The translations under genes were made by a program, and so were the position numbers. Shown here piece by piece: positions 1 through 6,699 of a stretch of 19,669 nucleotides of DNA (position 1 is its first letter; each line of letters opens with the position of its first letter). The notes beneath the pieces are model-generated. The model searched no databases. It worked only from the letters and a program-made list of their open reading frames with translations, and was not told where the DNA came from. This DNA is from Bacillota bacterium (GTDB taxonomy: Bacteria > Bacillota_A > Clostridia > Lutisporales > Lutisporaceae). Location: NCBI GenBank assembly GCA_022706865.1, contig JAKJBT010000026.1:1-19669 (forward strand), in the 5' to 3' direction.

Positions 1-255
1 GATGTTGAAAAAGCCATCAATGAAATCAAAGCCGGTAAGGTTGAGTACAGGGTTGACAAGACATCAATAATCCACGTTGGTTTTGGGAAAGTCTCATTCG
101 GTACTGAAAAGCTTCTTGATAACTTCAGGACTCTTATGGAAGCAGTTATAAAGGCTAAGCCGGCAGCTGCAAAGGGTACTTACCTTAAGAGCGTTGTAGT
201 TACAAGCACTATGGGACCGGCTATAAAAATCAATCCTACCCGCGTAACCGATTAG
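1..255 (+). CDS. rplA: 50S ribosomal protein L1, 3' part
   Basis: This is the C-terminal 84 codons of ribosomal protein L1; the gene is cut by the window start and ends at TAG 253-255. L1 binds 23S rRNA at the L1 stalk and helps E-site tRNA release. In many bacteria it is also a translational repressor of its own operon. The reading frame is open from base 1. It shows the typical L1 ending: a [10 protein letters not shown] segment, then [10 protein letters not shown], a helix with NFRTLMEAV, then [16 protein letters not shown] and the terminal IKINP. The next gene, rplJ, lies 231 bases downstream behind its own promoter and leader, the normal L11-L1 / L10-L7/L12 arrangement. Identification is secure from sequence and context; only the N-terminal part is missing. 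Confidence 0.96.
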   Translation, partial: DVEKAINEIKAGKVEYRVDKTSIIHVGFGKVSFGTEKLLDNFRTLMEAVIKAKPAAAKGTYLKSVVVTSTMGPAIKINPTRVTD

Positions 256-279
256 TGTTTTGCACCGCAGGACTCTATA

Positions 280-308
280 TTGACAGTAAGTACTGTTAAT
301 GATAGAAT
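280..308 (+). promoter_or_regulatory. Sigma-A type promoter of the rplJL unit
   Basis: A consensus -35 TTGACA (280-285) is followed, after exactly 17 bases, by TAGAAT (303-308), one mismatch from the -10 consensus. The predicted start of transcription is near 315, just ahead of the L10 leader stem. A 6-2-6 dyad, ACAGTA-AG-TACTGT (283-296), overlaps the -35 and the spacer. Confidence 0.8.
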
Positions 309-332
309 GTCCATGTTTGAAACGAATATATA

Positions 333-430
333 CCGTAGACAGCAGGTTGGCCCAGGCCGTAAATTCCTGCCGAGGTTTGTCATAAAGATATTATGACCTC
401 TCTATGTCTACGGAGAGGTCTTTTGATTTT
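333..430 (+). ncRNA. Ribosomal protein L10 leader (cis-regulatory RNA)
   Basis: This matches the known L10 leader found upstream of rplJ in Gram-positives, where the L10(L12)4 complex controls its own synthesis by transcription attenuation. CCGTAGAC (333-340) pairs perfectly with GTCTACGG (406-413), closing the element. GCAGG (342-346) pairs with CCTGC (366-370). A third helix pairs GTCATAA (379-385) with TTATGAC (391-397), extended by GAG (372-374) with CTC (398-400). That third helix occupies the 5' arm of the terminator (395-402), so it can act as antiterminator. The conserved CCTGCCGAGG segment is at 366-375. The mutually exclusive pairings are seen in the sequence. Which state L10 binds is taken from the known family. 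Confidence 0.88.
395..426 (+). terminator. Intrinsic attenuator of the L10 leader
   Basis: An 8-bp stem, GACCTCTC (395-402) with GAGAGGTC (413-420), carries a 10-base loop and is followed by TTTTGATTTT. Its 5' arm is shared with the alternative helix 372-400, and its loop is shared with the closing stem of the leader. Readthrough of rplJL is therefore conditional. Confidence 0.85.
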
Positions 431-486
431 AAAAGGCCTTATCCATACGAGAGATTTAATAAGCTTTACCATGAGGAGGTGTAAAA

Positions 487-990
487 ATGTCAAAAAACCT
501 TGAACAGAAGGAAAAGCAAGTAAGTGAAGTGAAAGAAAAGCTTCAGAAGTCCAACGCAGTTGTATTGGTGGACTATAAGGGAATAAATGTTGAAGATGTG
601 ACTGATTTGAGAAAAAGATTCAGAGAGGCCGGCGTTGACTATAAGGTGTACAAAAATACCCTTTTCAAAAGAGCGGCATCAGAATTGGGCATGGAAGCTC
701 TTCATGAATATCTTCAGGGCACGGTTGCAGTTGCTTTCGGATATAACGATGCAGTTGCACCTGCAAAGACCATCAATCAGTTTATTAAGGATAATCCCAA
801 GACGCCAATATCAATAAAAGCCGGATATGTTGAAGGCAGGATTATGAACGTTGATGAAGTAAAGGCCTTGGGAGACCTTCCATCAAGAGAGGTGCTCATT
901 GCAATGCTCCTTGGAGGATTACAGGGTTCAATCAGAAATCTCGCATATGCGCTTAATACTATTAAAGAAAAAAAAGAAGCAGAAGCTTAA
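487..990 (+). CDS. rplJ: 50S ribosomal protein L10
   Basis: L10 (167 aa, usual bacterial length) anchors the L7/L12 dimers on the 50S stalk base and recruits translation factors. The N-terminal region has the classic motif set: KEKLQKSNAVVLVDYKGINV, then TDLRKRFREAG, VDYKVYKNTL and KRAASELGM. The C-terminal helix (about residues 130-160, ending NLAYALNTIKEKK) is the L7/L12 docking helix. ATG 487 follows AGGAGGT (474-480) at 6 bases. The gene lies 24 bases before rplL and downstream of the L10 leader, so it is very probably autoregulated by the L10-L12 complex. Nothing unusual is seen in the protein. Confidence 0.97.
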   Translation: MSKNLEQKEKQVSEVKEKLQKSNAVVLVDYKGINVEDVTDLRKRFREAGVDYKVYKNTLFKRAASELGMEALHEYLQGTVAVAFGYNDAVAPAKTINQFIKDNPKTPISIKAGYVEGRIMNVDEVKALGDLPSREVLIAMLLGGLQGSIRNLAYALNTIKEKKEAEA

Positions 991-1014
991 TTAATAATTA
1001 GGAGGTAATTTAAA

Positions 1015-1398
1015 ATGGCAAGTGAAAAGACTTTAAAGTTTATTGAAGAAATAAAGAATATGACAGTTCTCGAACTGGCTGAATTGGTTAAGGCAATTGA
1101 AGAGGAATTCGGCGTAACGGCAGCAGCTCCTGTAGCAGTTGCAGGACCGGCAGCCGCAGGTGCAGCAGCAGCTCCGGCAGAAGAGCAGACTGAGTTCAAC
1201 GTAGTTCTTGCTGAAGTAGGAGCAGAAAAGATCAAGGTTATCAAGGTTGTAAGAGAAGTTACCGGCCTTGGACTCAAGGAAGCAAAGGACCTGGTTGACG
1301 GCGCTCCAAAGCCTATAAAGGAAGCTGTAAGTAAGCAGGAAGCAGAAGAAATAGTTGCAAAGTTTGCAGAAACAGGCGCGAAGATAGAAATAAAGTAA
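1015..1398 (+). CDS. rplL: 50S ribosomal protein L7/L12
   Basis: This is the stalk protein L7/L12 (127 aa), present in several copies per ribosome, which stimulates the GTPase of elongation factors. The N-terminal dimerisation and L10-binding domain is at about residues 1-35 ([18 protein letters not shown]). An Ala/Pro-rich hinge follows (about 36-58). The C-terminal domain carries the conserved [21 protein letters not shown] and the [20 protein letters not shown] helix that contacts factors. The RBS GGAGGT (1001-1006) precedes ATG 1015. Two terminators follow directly, so the operon ends here rather than running on into rpoB. Confidence 0.97.
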   Translation: MASEKTLKFIEEIKNMTVLELAELVKAIEEEFGVTAAAPVAVAGPAAAGAAAAPAEEQTEFNVVLAEVGAEKIKVIKVVREVTGLGLKEAKDLVDGAPKPIKEAVSKQEAEEIVAKFAETGAKIEIK

Positions 1399-1415
1399 GT
1401 CATAACAAAGATAAG

Positions 1416-1442
1416 AAGCCGCATTTATTGCGGCTTTTTTAT
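1416..1442 (+). terminator. Rho-independent terminator after rplL
   Basis: The stem AAGCCGCA (1416-1423) / TGCGGCTT (1429-1436) has loop TTTAT and runs into a T-rich tail. It lies 18 bases after the rplL stop. Confidence 0.93.
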
Positions 1443-1460
1443 TTTTATATTAGTACGGGA

Positions 1461-1486
1461 AAAGGCAGTCAATTGACTGCCTTTTT
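1461..1486. terminator. Second, palindromic terminator
   Basis: This is a perfect 24-base palindrome, AAAGGCAGTCAA/TTGACTGCCTTT (1461-1484), with T runs on the top strand and A runs upstream, so it could work in both directions. It insulates the ribosomal unit from the following locus. Confidence 0.85.
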
Positions 1487-1522
1487 CATTCGTATAATAG
1501 AATGCACCAAATATATCATGAA

Positions 1523-1552
1523 TATACAAATATTACTAATATATGCTATAAT
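1523..1552 (+). promoter_or_regulatory. Promoter of the Tad-like locus
   Basis: A perfect extended -10, TG-C-TATAAT (1544-1552), has a 4/6 -35 match, TATACA (1523-1528), at 18 bases in an AT-rich stretch. It sits directly behind the two terminators and 60 bases before the first gene of the locus. It is the only strong promoter seen ahead of this gene cluster. Confidence 0.65.
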
Positions 1553-1611
1553 TTAACAGAATAACATAAAATTAGTATATTATGTAATTGATTATATGCT
1601 GGTGCTTGGGA

Positions 1612-2139
1612 GTGATTGCAATAGTATTAAAGCTGATTATAGTATCAGTGCTGCTGCTGTTTGCATTAGTATCTGATTTCAGGACTTACAGTATTAAAAA
1701 TTACATTACATACGGCTTCATGCTGATAGGGCTGACAGTAAATCTTGCAATGGAAGGTATCGGGGGTTTGGTATTTTCGCTGCAGGGTATAATACTTCCT
1801 GCCGCATGCCTTTTTATCTTATATGTCATAAGGATCGTAGGGGCAGGGGATGTAAAGCTTTTATGCGCTGTGGGAGCGGTAATGGGCGCAGCCTTTGCCG
1901 TACATGCTGCAATATATTCATTTATCTGTGGAGGTTTCATTGCTTCAGGCCTAATGCTGGCAAGGGAAAATGCTTCAGAAAGATTCAGCCATCTTTTTTT
2001 GTATCTCACAAGCTGTTTTCTGACTATGGAAATTCTTCAATATACTGACTTTAAAAATAGGCAGGACGGGGGGAAGTTTCATTTTTCAATAGCTATAGCA
2101 TCAGGAACTGCGGCAGCCATAATAATGCGGGGGGTTTGA
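1612..2139 (+). CDS. Prepilin peptidase, TadV/CpaA type (A24 family)
   Basis: This is an aspartic membrane protease that cleaves the leader of type IVb prepilins after a Gly. The protein is about 175 aa and hydrophobic throughout, and contains only the A24 peptidase domain with no N-terminal methyltransferase part, as in Tad loci. Both catalytic Asp are present: one in VSDFRTYSIKN (Asp22) and one in the GxGD motif GAGDVKL (Asp80). The start is uncertain. GTG 1612 has a weak GGTG seven bases upstream, while TTG 1588 in the same frame has no ribosome binding site. It is the first gene of the Tad-like unit and ends 2 bases before the next start. Its substrates are presumably the Flp-like and TadE-like proteins encoded downstream. 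A second enzyme of the same kind is at 10461-10889. Confidence 0.85.
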   Translation: MIAIVLKLIIVSVLLLFALVSDFRTYSIKNYITYGFMLIGLTVNLAMEGIGGLVFSLQGIILPAACLFILYVIRIVGAGDVKLLCAVGAVMGAAFAVHAAIYSFICGGFIASGLMLARENASERFSHLFLYLTSCFLTMEILQYTDFKNRQDGGKFHFSIAIASGTAAAIIMRGV

Positions 2140-2141
2140 AT

Positions 2142-3317
2142 ATGGCAAGATTGAATTTGGTTATCGCAGATTGCGACGAGAGCTATGCAAGGGGACTATT
2201 GGAATATATCAATTCAAATCATTTCTCATCCTTCATGGTCAGCTGCTTTACAAAGCTTGATTCCTTTGCAGGATATTTCGAGAAGCAGCCTCCAACTGAT
2301 ATTCTGGCAATCAGTCCCGATTTTTATGATATTTCGGTTGGATATCCGAATATTAAGCTTAAGTTAATACTTTCAGGGGGAGCTTTGAATCGGGAGTATC
2401 CCGGTTTTCAGGCCATCAGCAAGTACAGCACCGGAGACAAGCTGATTCGGGATATGTTATATATGTACTCCAAGGCCAATCCCCAAGAGATCAGGCTCTT
2501 ATCCTGTTCAAAGGATACTGAGTTCATAGGTGTATATTCTCCCGCAGGGGGTACAGGGAAAACTACAATAGCGGCAGCCTTGTCAACACAATGCGCCGAA
2601 CTGGGCTTGAAATCATTTTATTTAAACTTAGAGTCAATTCAATCCACCGGAATGTTTTTCGGCTCAGACAACAAAAGAAACCTTTCCTATGTTTTTTACT
2701 ATATCAAGGATAAAAGCCGGAACCTTTCTTTTAAAATGGACGGGATAAAATGTACGGAGGATGGGGTGGAATACTTCAATCCTCCTGATAGTCCTCTGGA
2801 ATATGAGGAAATAAATCCGGAGGAATTGGAACAGCTTATAAGAGGAATAAAAGGCATGGGATACTACGACTGTGTTTTTATCGATATGTCAAGTAATTTT
2901 GACTCGAAAAATTACAAGATAATGAACTTATGTGATCGAATTGTCCTTGTTGCTTTGTGTGAGCCGATTGCATCGTATAAAGAAAAAGCATTGCTGAATG
3001 AGCTTACCAAGCTGCGGAATTCGGATGGAGGAAGCATTTCCGATAAGTTCATTACAGTGATAAACAAGCATAAAGACAAAAGCGATGAAGATTTCGAAAG
3101 CTTTGAAGGGAATGCCCCTGCAGCAGTTAAGATTCCCGAATACTCAAGGACATTGATCAGGGAGGATGGGAGGATTTTTATTGAGAATGATGATTTCAGG
3201 AAAGCCATTAACCGGATTATTGATATTATAATGAGGCGAAAAGAGGCCACCACTCCTGCAAGTGATGGGAACCGCTTTCGCTGCCCGACAAGAAGTGAGC
3301 ATATCTCGCCTCGTTGA
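2142..3317 (+). CDS. TadZ/CpaE-like ParA-MinD family ATPase
   Basis: This 391-aa protein resembles TadZ/CpaE, which places the Tad machine in the cell and has a degenerate receiver domain followed by a ParA/MinD ATPase domain. Residues 1 to about 115 start with LNLVIADCDESYARGLLEYI, a receiver-like fold. The ATPase part opens at about residue 130 with GVYSPAGGTGKTTIAAAL. The signature lysine of the deviant Walker A (KGGxGKT) is replaced by Ala; the P-loop Lys is kept. A Walker-B-like strand reads DCVFIDMSS. ATG 2142 is preferred over the in-frame TTG at 2136 because the G-rich RBS (2129-2134) sits 7 bases ahead of it. The last about 25 residues are not conserved-looking. The protein should be cytoplasmic and membrane-associated. 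Confidence 0.85.
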   Translation: MARLNLVIADCDESYARGLLEYINSNHFSSFMVSCFTKLDSFAGYFEKQPPTDILAISPDFYDISVGYPNIKLKLILSGGALNREYPGFQAISKYSTGDKLIRDMLYMYSKANPQEIRLLSCSKDTEFIGVYSPAGGTGKTTIAAALSTQCAELGLKSFYLNLESIQSTGMFFGSDNKRNLSYVFYYIKDKSRNLSFKMDGIKCTEDGVEYFNPPDSPLEYEEINPEELEQLIRGIKGMGYYDCVFIDMSSNFDSKNYKIMNLCDRIVLVALCEPIASYKEKALLNELTKLRNSDGGSISDKFITVINKHKDKSDEDFESFEGNAPAAVKIPEYSRTLIREDGRIFIENDDFRKAINRIIDIIMRRKEATTPASDGNRFRCPTRSEHISPR

Positions 3318-3329
3318 AAAGCTCGGGTA

Positions 3330-3353
3330 GGTTTTTGCAAGTATGCAAAAACC
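3330..3353. other. Perfect hairpin between the TadZ-like and CpaF genes
   Basis: GGTTTTTGCA (3330-3339) and TGCAAAAACC (3344-3353) form a perfect 10-bp stem with a four-base loop, AGTA. No T run follows, so it is not a standard terminator. It sits in the 78-base gap before the CpaF gene and may be a transcript-processing or stability element; that role is inferred. Confidence 0.55.
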
Positions 3354-3395
3354 CTTATTGAAATCTTGTTATAGCCGGATGTTGAGGTGGAGCAC

Positions 3396-4634
3396 ATGGA
3401 TGATGATGCTAAGAACTTGCTGATAAATAATTTAAGAAAAGAAATAAGAGAAAACCTGGACATTAAGAGCCAAGTCACTGATGAAGATATAAATGAACTG
3501 ATAACAGAAAAGGTTTTTGAGGAGGCAAGGCTGCTGCCTTTGAGCATTAGGGAAAAACAGGAGCTTATATCCGTGCTTTTCAATTCCATTAGGAAGCTTG
3601 ATATACTGCAGCCTCTTATTGATGACAAGTCAATAACAGAGATAATGGTAAACGGTGAGGATAATATTTTTATAGAAAAATTCGGAAGGACATACAGTAT
3701 TGAAAGCAGCTTTGAAAGCAGGCAGAAGCTTGAGGATGTCATACAATCAGTCGTTTCTAAGGTAAACAGAGTCGTAAATGAAGCTTCGCCGATAGTGGAT
3801 GCCAGATTGGCGGATGGATCAAGAGTAAATGTGGTGCTTCCCCCTATCGCATTAAACGGGCCTATACTTACAATAAGGAAGTTTCCTGAAAGACCCATAT
3901 CAATGAAGGACTTGATTGAATGGGGTTCTATTACGGAAGAGGCTGCCGAAGTCCTGGAAAGGCTGGTAAGGGCAAAATATAATATCTTCATATGCGGGGG
4001 TACAGGATCAGGTAAAACTTCTTTCCTCAATGCTCTTTCGGATTTCATTCCCAGGGATGAACGAATTGTAACCATTGAGGACCCGGCTGAACTGCAGATA
4101 AAGAATATAAAGAACATAGTCAAGCTGGAGACCAGAAATGCGAACACCGAGGGTAAAGGAGAAATCACCATAAGGGACCTGATAAGGACCTCTCTGAGGA
4201 TGAGGCCTGAGAGAATCATCATCGGTGAAGTAAGAGGAGCAGAAGCACTTGATATGCTTCAGGCAATGAATACCGGTCATGACGGTTCAATTTCAACAGG
4301 TCATGGAAATTCCACCGCTGATATGCTCTCACGACTTGAAACCATGGTGCTAAGCGGATCAATTATGCCTTTGGAGGCTATCAGGCAGCAGATTGCTTCA
4401 GCTTTTGATATTATGGTACATCTTTCAAGATTCAGGGACCGTACGAGAAAAGTAGTGGAAATAGTGGAGGTAACAGACTGCAGAGAAGGAATGATAGGGC
4501 TTAATCCTCTCTTTGAATTTGTGGAGAGAGGCGGGTCAATGTCAGAAAAGGTTGAAGGGTGTCTTGTAAGAACCGGCAATACTATGAAAAACCTGTCAAA
4601 GCTCAAAATGGCAGGATTGAGTGAAGTGTTATGA
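3396..4634 (+). CDS. cpaF: Tad secretion ATPase CpaF/TadA
   Basis: This is the hexameric motor ATPase of the Tad/Flp apparatus (412 aa, family VirB11/PulE, CpaF branch), powering pilin assembly from the cytoplasmic face. The N-terminal helical region is followed by the typical LQPLIDDKSITEIMVNG segment and NEASPIVDARLADGSRVN. Walker A is GGTGSGKT (Lys207), the Asp box is IVTIEDPAEL, and Walker B is RIIIGEVRG (Glu278). The His box is GHDGSISTGHGNS. ATG 3396 is chosen because GAGGTGG (3384-3390) lies 5 bases upstream; GTG 3387 would fall inside that site. TadB follows with a 9-base gap. All nucleotide-binding motifs are intact, so it should be active. Confidence 0.95.
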   Translation: MDDDAKNLLINNLRKEIRENLDIKSQVTDEDINELITEKVFEEARLLPLSIREKQELISVLFNSIRKLDILQPLIDDKSITEIMVNGEDNIFIEKFGRTYSIESSFESRQKLEDVIQSVVSKVNRVVNEASPIVDARLADGSRVNVVLPPIALNGPILTIRKFPERPISMKDLIEWGSITEEAAEVLERLVRAKYNIFICGGTGSGKTSFLNALSDFIPRDERIVTIEDPAELQIKNIKNIVKLETRNANTEGKGEITIRDLIRTSLRMRPERIIIGEVRGAEALDMLQAMNTGHDGSISTGHGNSTADMLSRLETMVLSGSIMPLEAIRQQIASAFDIMVHLSRFRDRTRKVVEIVEVTDCREGMIGLNPLFEFVERGGSMSEKVEGCLVRTGNTMKNLSKLKMAGLSEVL

Positions 4635-4643
4635 GGTGATTTT

Positions 4644-5462
4644 TTGGATCTTAATAAAAAGTCAGCAGTCTCGATGAAGTACAAATATGAGAGGAACACT
4701 GCCGCACATGCGATATCTCCCGTAGACTATGACACATATATAATGCCATTAAAAGAAAAGCTTTTATGCATATTTATGGCGTGCACAGTTTTATTTGCAG
4801 CAGGTTACATTTTCTACAGAAGCATTTTGGTGTCGCTGCTCTTAACGCCATTTGCCCTTTTGTATCCCGGATTCAGGACAAAAGAAATAATAAAAAAAAG
4901 AAAGGATGAACTCAATTTACAATTCAGGGAAGTTCTTTACTCATTGTCATCTTCACTGTCTGCGGGAAAGTCAATAGAAACTGCAATCAGGTGCTCACTT
5001 AAGGAGCTTTCCATACAGTATCCCAACAATGATACATATATATTGGTCGAGCTTGAGCAAATAAGCAGAAAAATTGAGATGAATGAAACCATAGAGGAAG
5101 CCTTGGCTGACTTTGCTGCAAGGTCGCATTTGGAGGACATAATAAACTTTGCTGATGTTTTTGCAATATGCAAGCGCACAGGAGGCAATCTTGTTCAGGT
5201 AGTAAAGAATACTGCGGAGATAATAAGCGAGAAAATTGACATCAGGCAGGAGATAAACCTTCTGCTCATGGAAAAAAGGCTGGAACATAAAGTGCTTAAC
5301 CTGATGCCGGTGTTTATAGTACTTCTGCTGTCCGCCAGTGCTGAAGAATTCATGGCTCCGGTATTTTCGGAGCCCCTTGGCAGAGTGGCAATGACTTTTT
5401 CATTAGTGCTTTTTGGGGCTGCTTATTTTGTATCGAGAAAAATCATGGATATTGAGGTATAG
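4644..5462 (+). CDS. tadB: Tad inner-membrane platform protein TadB
   Basis: This is a 272-aa polytopic protein of the GspF/T2SSF family, one of the two membrane platform subunits that couple the CpaF motor to pilin extraction. Membrane segments are seen at about residues 37-75 and again at about 215-268 (LMPVFIVLLLSASAEEF; VAMTFSLVLFGAAYFV). Between them is the cytoplasmic T2SSF bundle, with REVLYSLSSSLSAGKSIETAI and FADVFAICKRTGGNLVQVV, the conserved TadB signature. The start is TTG 4644 with GAGGTGAT just upstream, overlapping the stop of the previous gene. The TadC gene begins 3 bases after its stop, so translation is probably coupled. Confidence 0.92.
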   Translation: MDLNKKSAVSMKYKYERNTAAHAISPVDYDTYIMPLKEKLLCIFMACTVLFAAGYIFYRSILVSLLLTPFALLYPGFRTKEIIKKRKDELNLQFREVLYSLSSSLSAGKSIETAIRCSLKELSIQYPNNDTYILVELEQISRKIEMNETIEEALADFAARSHLEDIINFADVFAICKRTGGNLVQVVKNTAEIISEKIDIRQEINLLLMEKRLEHKVLNLMPVFIVLLLSASAEEFMAPVFSEPLGRVAMTFSLVLFGAAYFVSRKIMDIEV

Positions 5463-5465
5463 CTT

Positions 5466-6329
5466 ATGCTGCTGGCATTTATAACAGAAATCATGGTTTT
5501 TGGGTTCCTTTGTTTGTATGTAAAGGGCAAATATGAAGATTTTACCGAGACAGGCTGTAAGAAAGGGCATATTTCCAAAGTTTTAGCGCCTGCTGCGTTA
5601 TTCATTACAGACAAGTTTATTTCAGGGAGGCTTATTGCTTATGAAAGGAAGCTCAGCATAAAGCTAGCTGAGCTTTATGGAGGCAGGGACATAAAATACA
5701 TGCTCAAGCTCCATTTCGTTCATAAGGTAATTCATATGATTATTGCACTGTTATCAGTTACCCTATTGGGGGCATTAATGGAAAAGCCTGATATCGGCTA
5801 TACAATATTTGCATTGTCAGCATTAGGGATTGTTTTTTATGCTTCAGACAGAGAGCTGGATGAAAAAATCAAAAAAAGGAATTTCAGAATCCGATACGAC
5901 TTCCCTGATTTTCTTAATAAGATGGTGCTTCTTATCAATGCAGGAATGACTGTACCCAGGGCTTGGGAGAAGATAGTCAGGGACAGAAAGAATGTGACTC
6001 CCCTATATGAAGAACTAAGAATAACCTATATTGAGATTAAGAACGGAAAGCCTGAAATGGAAGCTTATGAGGATTTTGCAAGGCGGTGCAGGGTAAAGGA
6101 AATAACCAAGTTCATTACTGCTGTGATACAGAACCTGAAAAAAGGCAATAGTGATTTGGTCCCGCTGCTGAAGCTTCAATCAAATGAATGCTGGCAGCTT
6201 AGAAAGAATATGGCGAAGAGGCTGGGAGAAGAGGCCTCAACCAAGCTGGTGCTTCCACTGATGATTATGTTTGTAGGAATACTTATTATTGTAATACTCC
6301 CTGCAGTTATGCAGTTAAGGTATCTGTAA
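5466..6329 (+). CDS. tadC: Tad inner-membrane platform protein TadC
   Basis: This is the second T2SSF-type platform protein (287 aa), partner of TadB. A hydrophobic N-terminus (about 1-20) is followed by a membrane pair at about 89-127. The conserved cytoplasmic part has RIRYDFPDFLNKMVLLINAG and the helix around GMTVPRAWEKI. A C-terminal membrane anchor is VLPLMIMFVGILIIVILPAVM, with the usual family ending. ATG 5466 follows GAGGT (5454-5458), which overlaps the end of TadB. It is followed by a 106-base gap before the pilin gene, long compared with other gaps in this locus. Confidence 0.92.
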   Translation: MLLAFITEIMVFGFLCLYVKGKYEDFTETGCKKGHISKVLAPAALFITDKFISGRLIAYERKLSIKLAELYGGRDIKYMLKLHFVHKVIHMIIALLSVTLLGALMEKPDIGYTIFALSALGIVFYASDRELDEKIKKRNFRIRYDFPDFLNKMVLLINAGMTVPRAWEKIVRDRKNVTPLYEELRITYIEIKNGKPEMEAYEDFARRCRVKEITKFITAVIQNLKKGNSDLVPLLKLQSNECWQLRKNMAKRLGEEASTKLVLPLMIMFVGILIIVILPAVMQLRYL

Positions 6330-6377
6330 ATATGAGACGCGGAATTTGGGCGGGCCGTTGGAGGAAGGAATGTAGGT

Positions 6378-6408
6378 TTGAGAGGATGCGGGTTTTAAGG
6401 AATATAAG
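6378..6408 (+). promoter_or_regulatory. Possible internal promoter before the Flp-like pilin gene
   Basis: TTGAGA (6378-6383) and TATAAG (6403-6408) each match consensus at 5/6, but the 19-base spacer is long. It lies in the only gap of about 100 bases before the pilin gene, which often needs higher expression than the machinery. This is a weak call. Confidence 0.3.
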
Positions 6409-6435
6409 ATAGAAATTGTAAAGGGAGGTAGTAGA

Positions 6436-6648
6436 ATGTTAAAGGAAGTAAAAGGAATAATTTTTGAGGAGGATGGCATAAGCACGGTTGAGATTGTGGT
6501 AATTATTGCAATTCTTGTAGGAATAGCACTGCTCTTCAGAAAGTCGATAACTGCTTATGTGCAGAAGGTTATAAGTAATTTTATTGATACTGCTCCTACT
6601 GTTGAAAATCTGGAAGTTAACATGGATGCACCGGTACCGAAGGACTAG
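6436..6648 (+). CDS. Flp-like type IVb pilin
   Basis: This is a 70-aa single-span prepilin, the likely major pilin of the locus. The short charged leader ends at Gly14 and is followed by ISTVEIVVIIAILVGIALLF. Cleavage after Gly14 gives a mature protein with Glu at position 5, the hallmark of type IV pilins, and a hydrophobic helix (about residues 15-35). The C-terminal tail is short and acidic with several Pro residues. It resembles the Flp1-like pilins of Clostridia more than the proteobacterial Flp, because the helix is not followed by a Tyr-Phe processing pair. The RBS GGGAGGT (6424-6430) is strong. It should be processed by the peptidases at 1612-2139 or 10461-10889. Confidence 0.85.
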   Translation: MLKEVKGIIFEEDGISTVEIVVIIAILVGIALLFRKSITAYVQKVISNFIDTAPTVENLEVNMDAPVPKD

Positions 6649-6699
6649 TGCCTTGTACAGGATATATACTTCCTGAAAAGGATGCGGAGGTGATGATTA

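Noticed and set aside
2912..4222. Open frame of 436 codons on the - strand across the TadZ-like and CpaF genes
   Set aside because: It is antisense to two well-supported genes, has no ribosome binding site or recognised motif, and its Ser/Leu-rich composition is that of a shadow frame.
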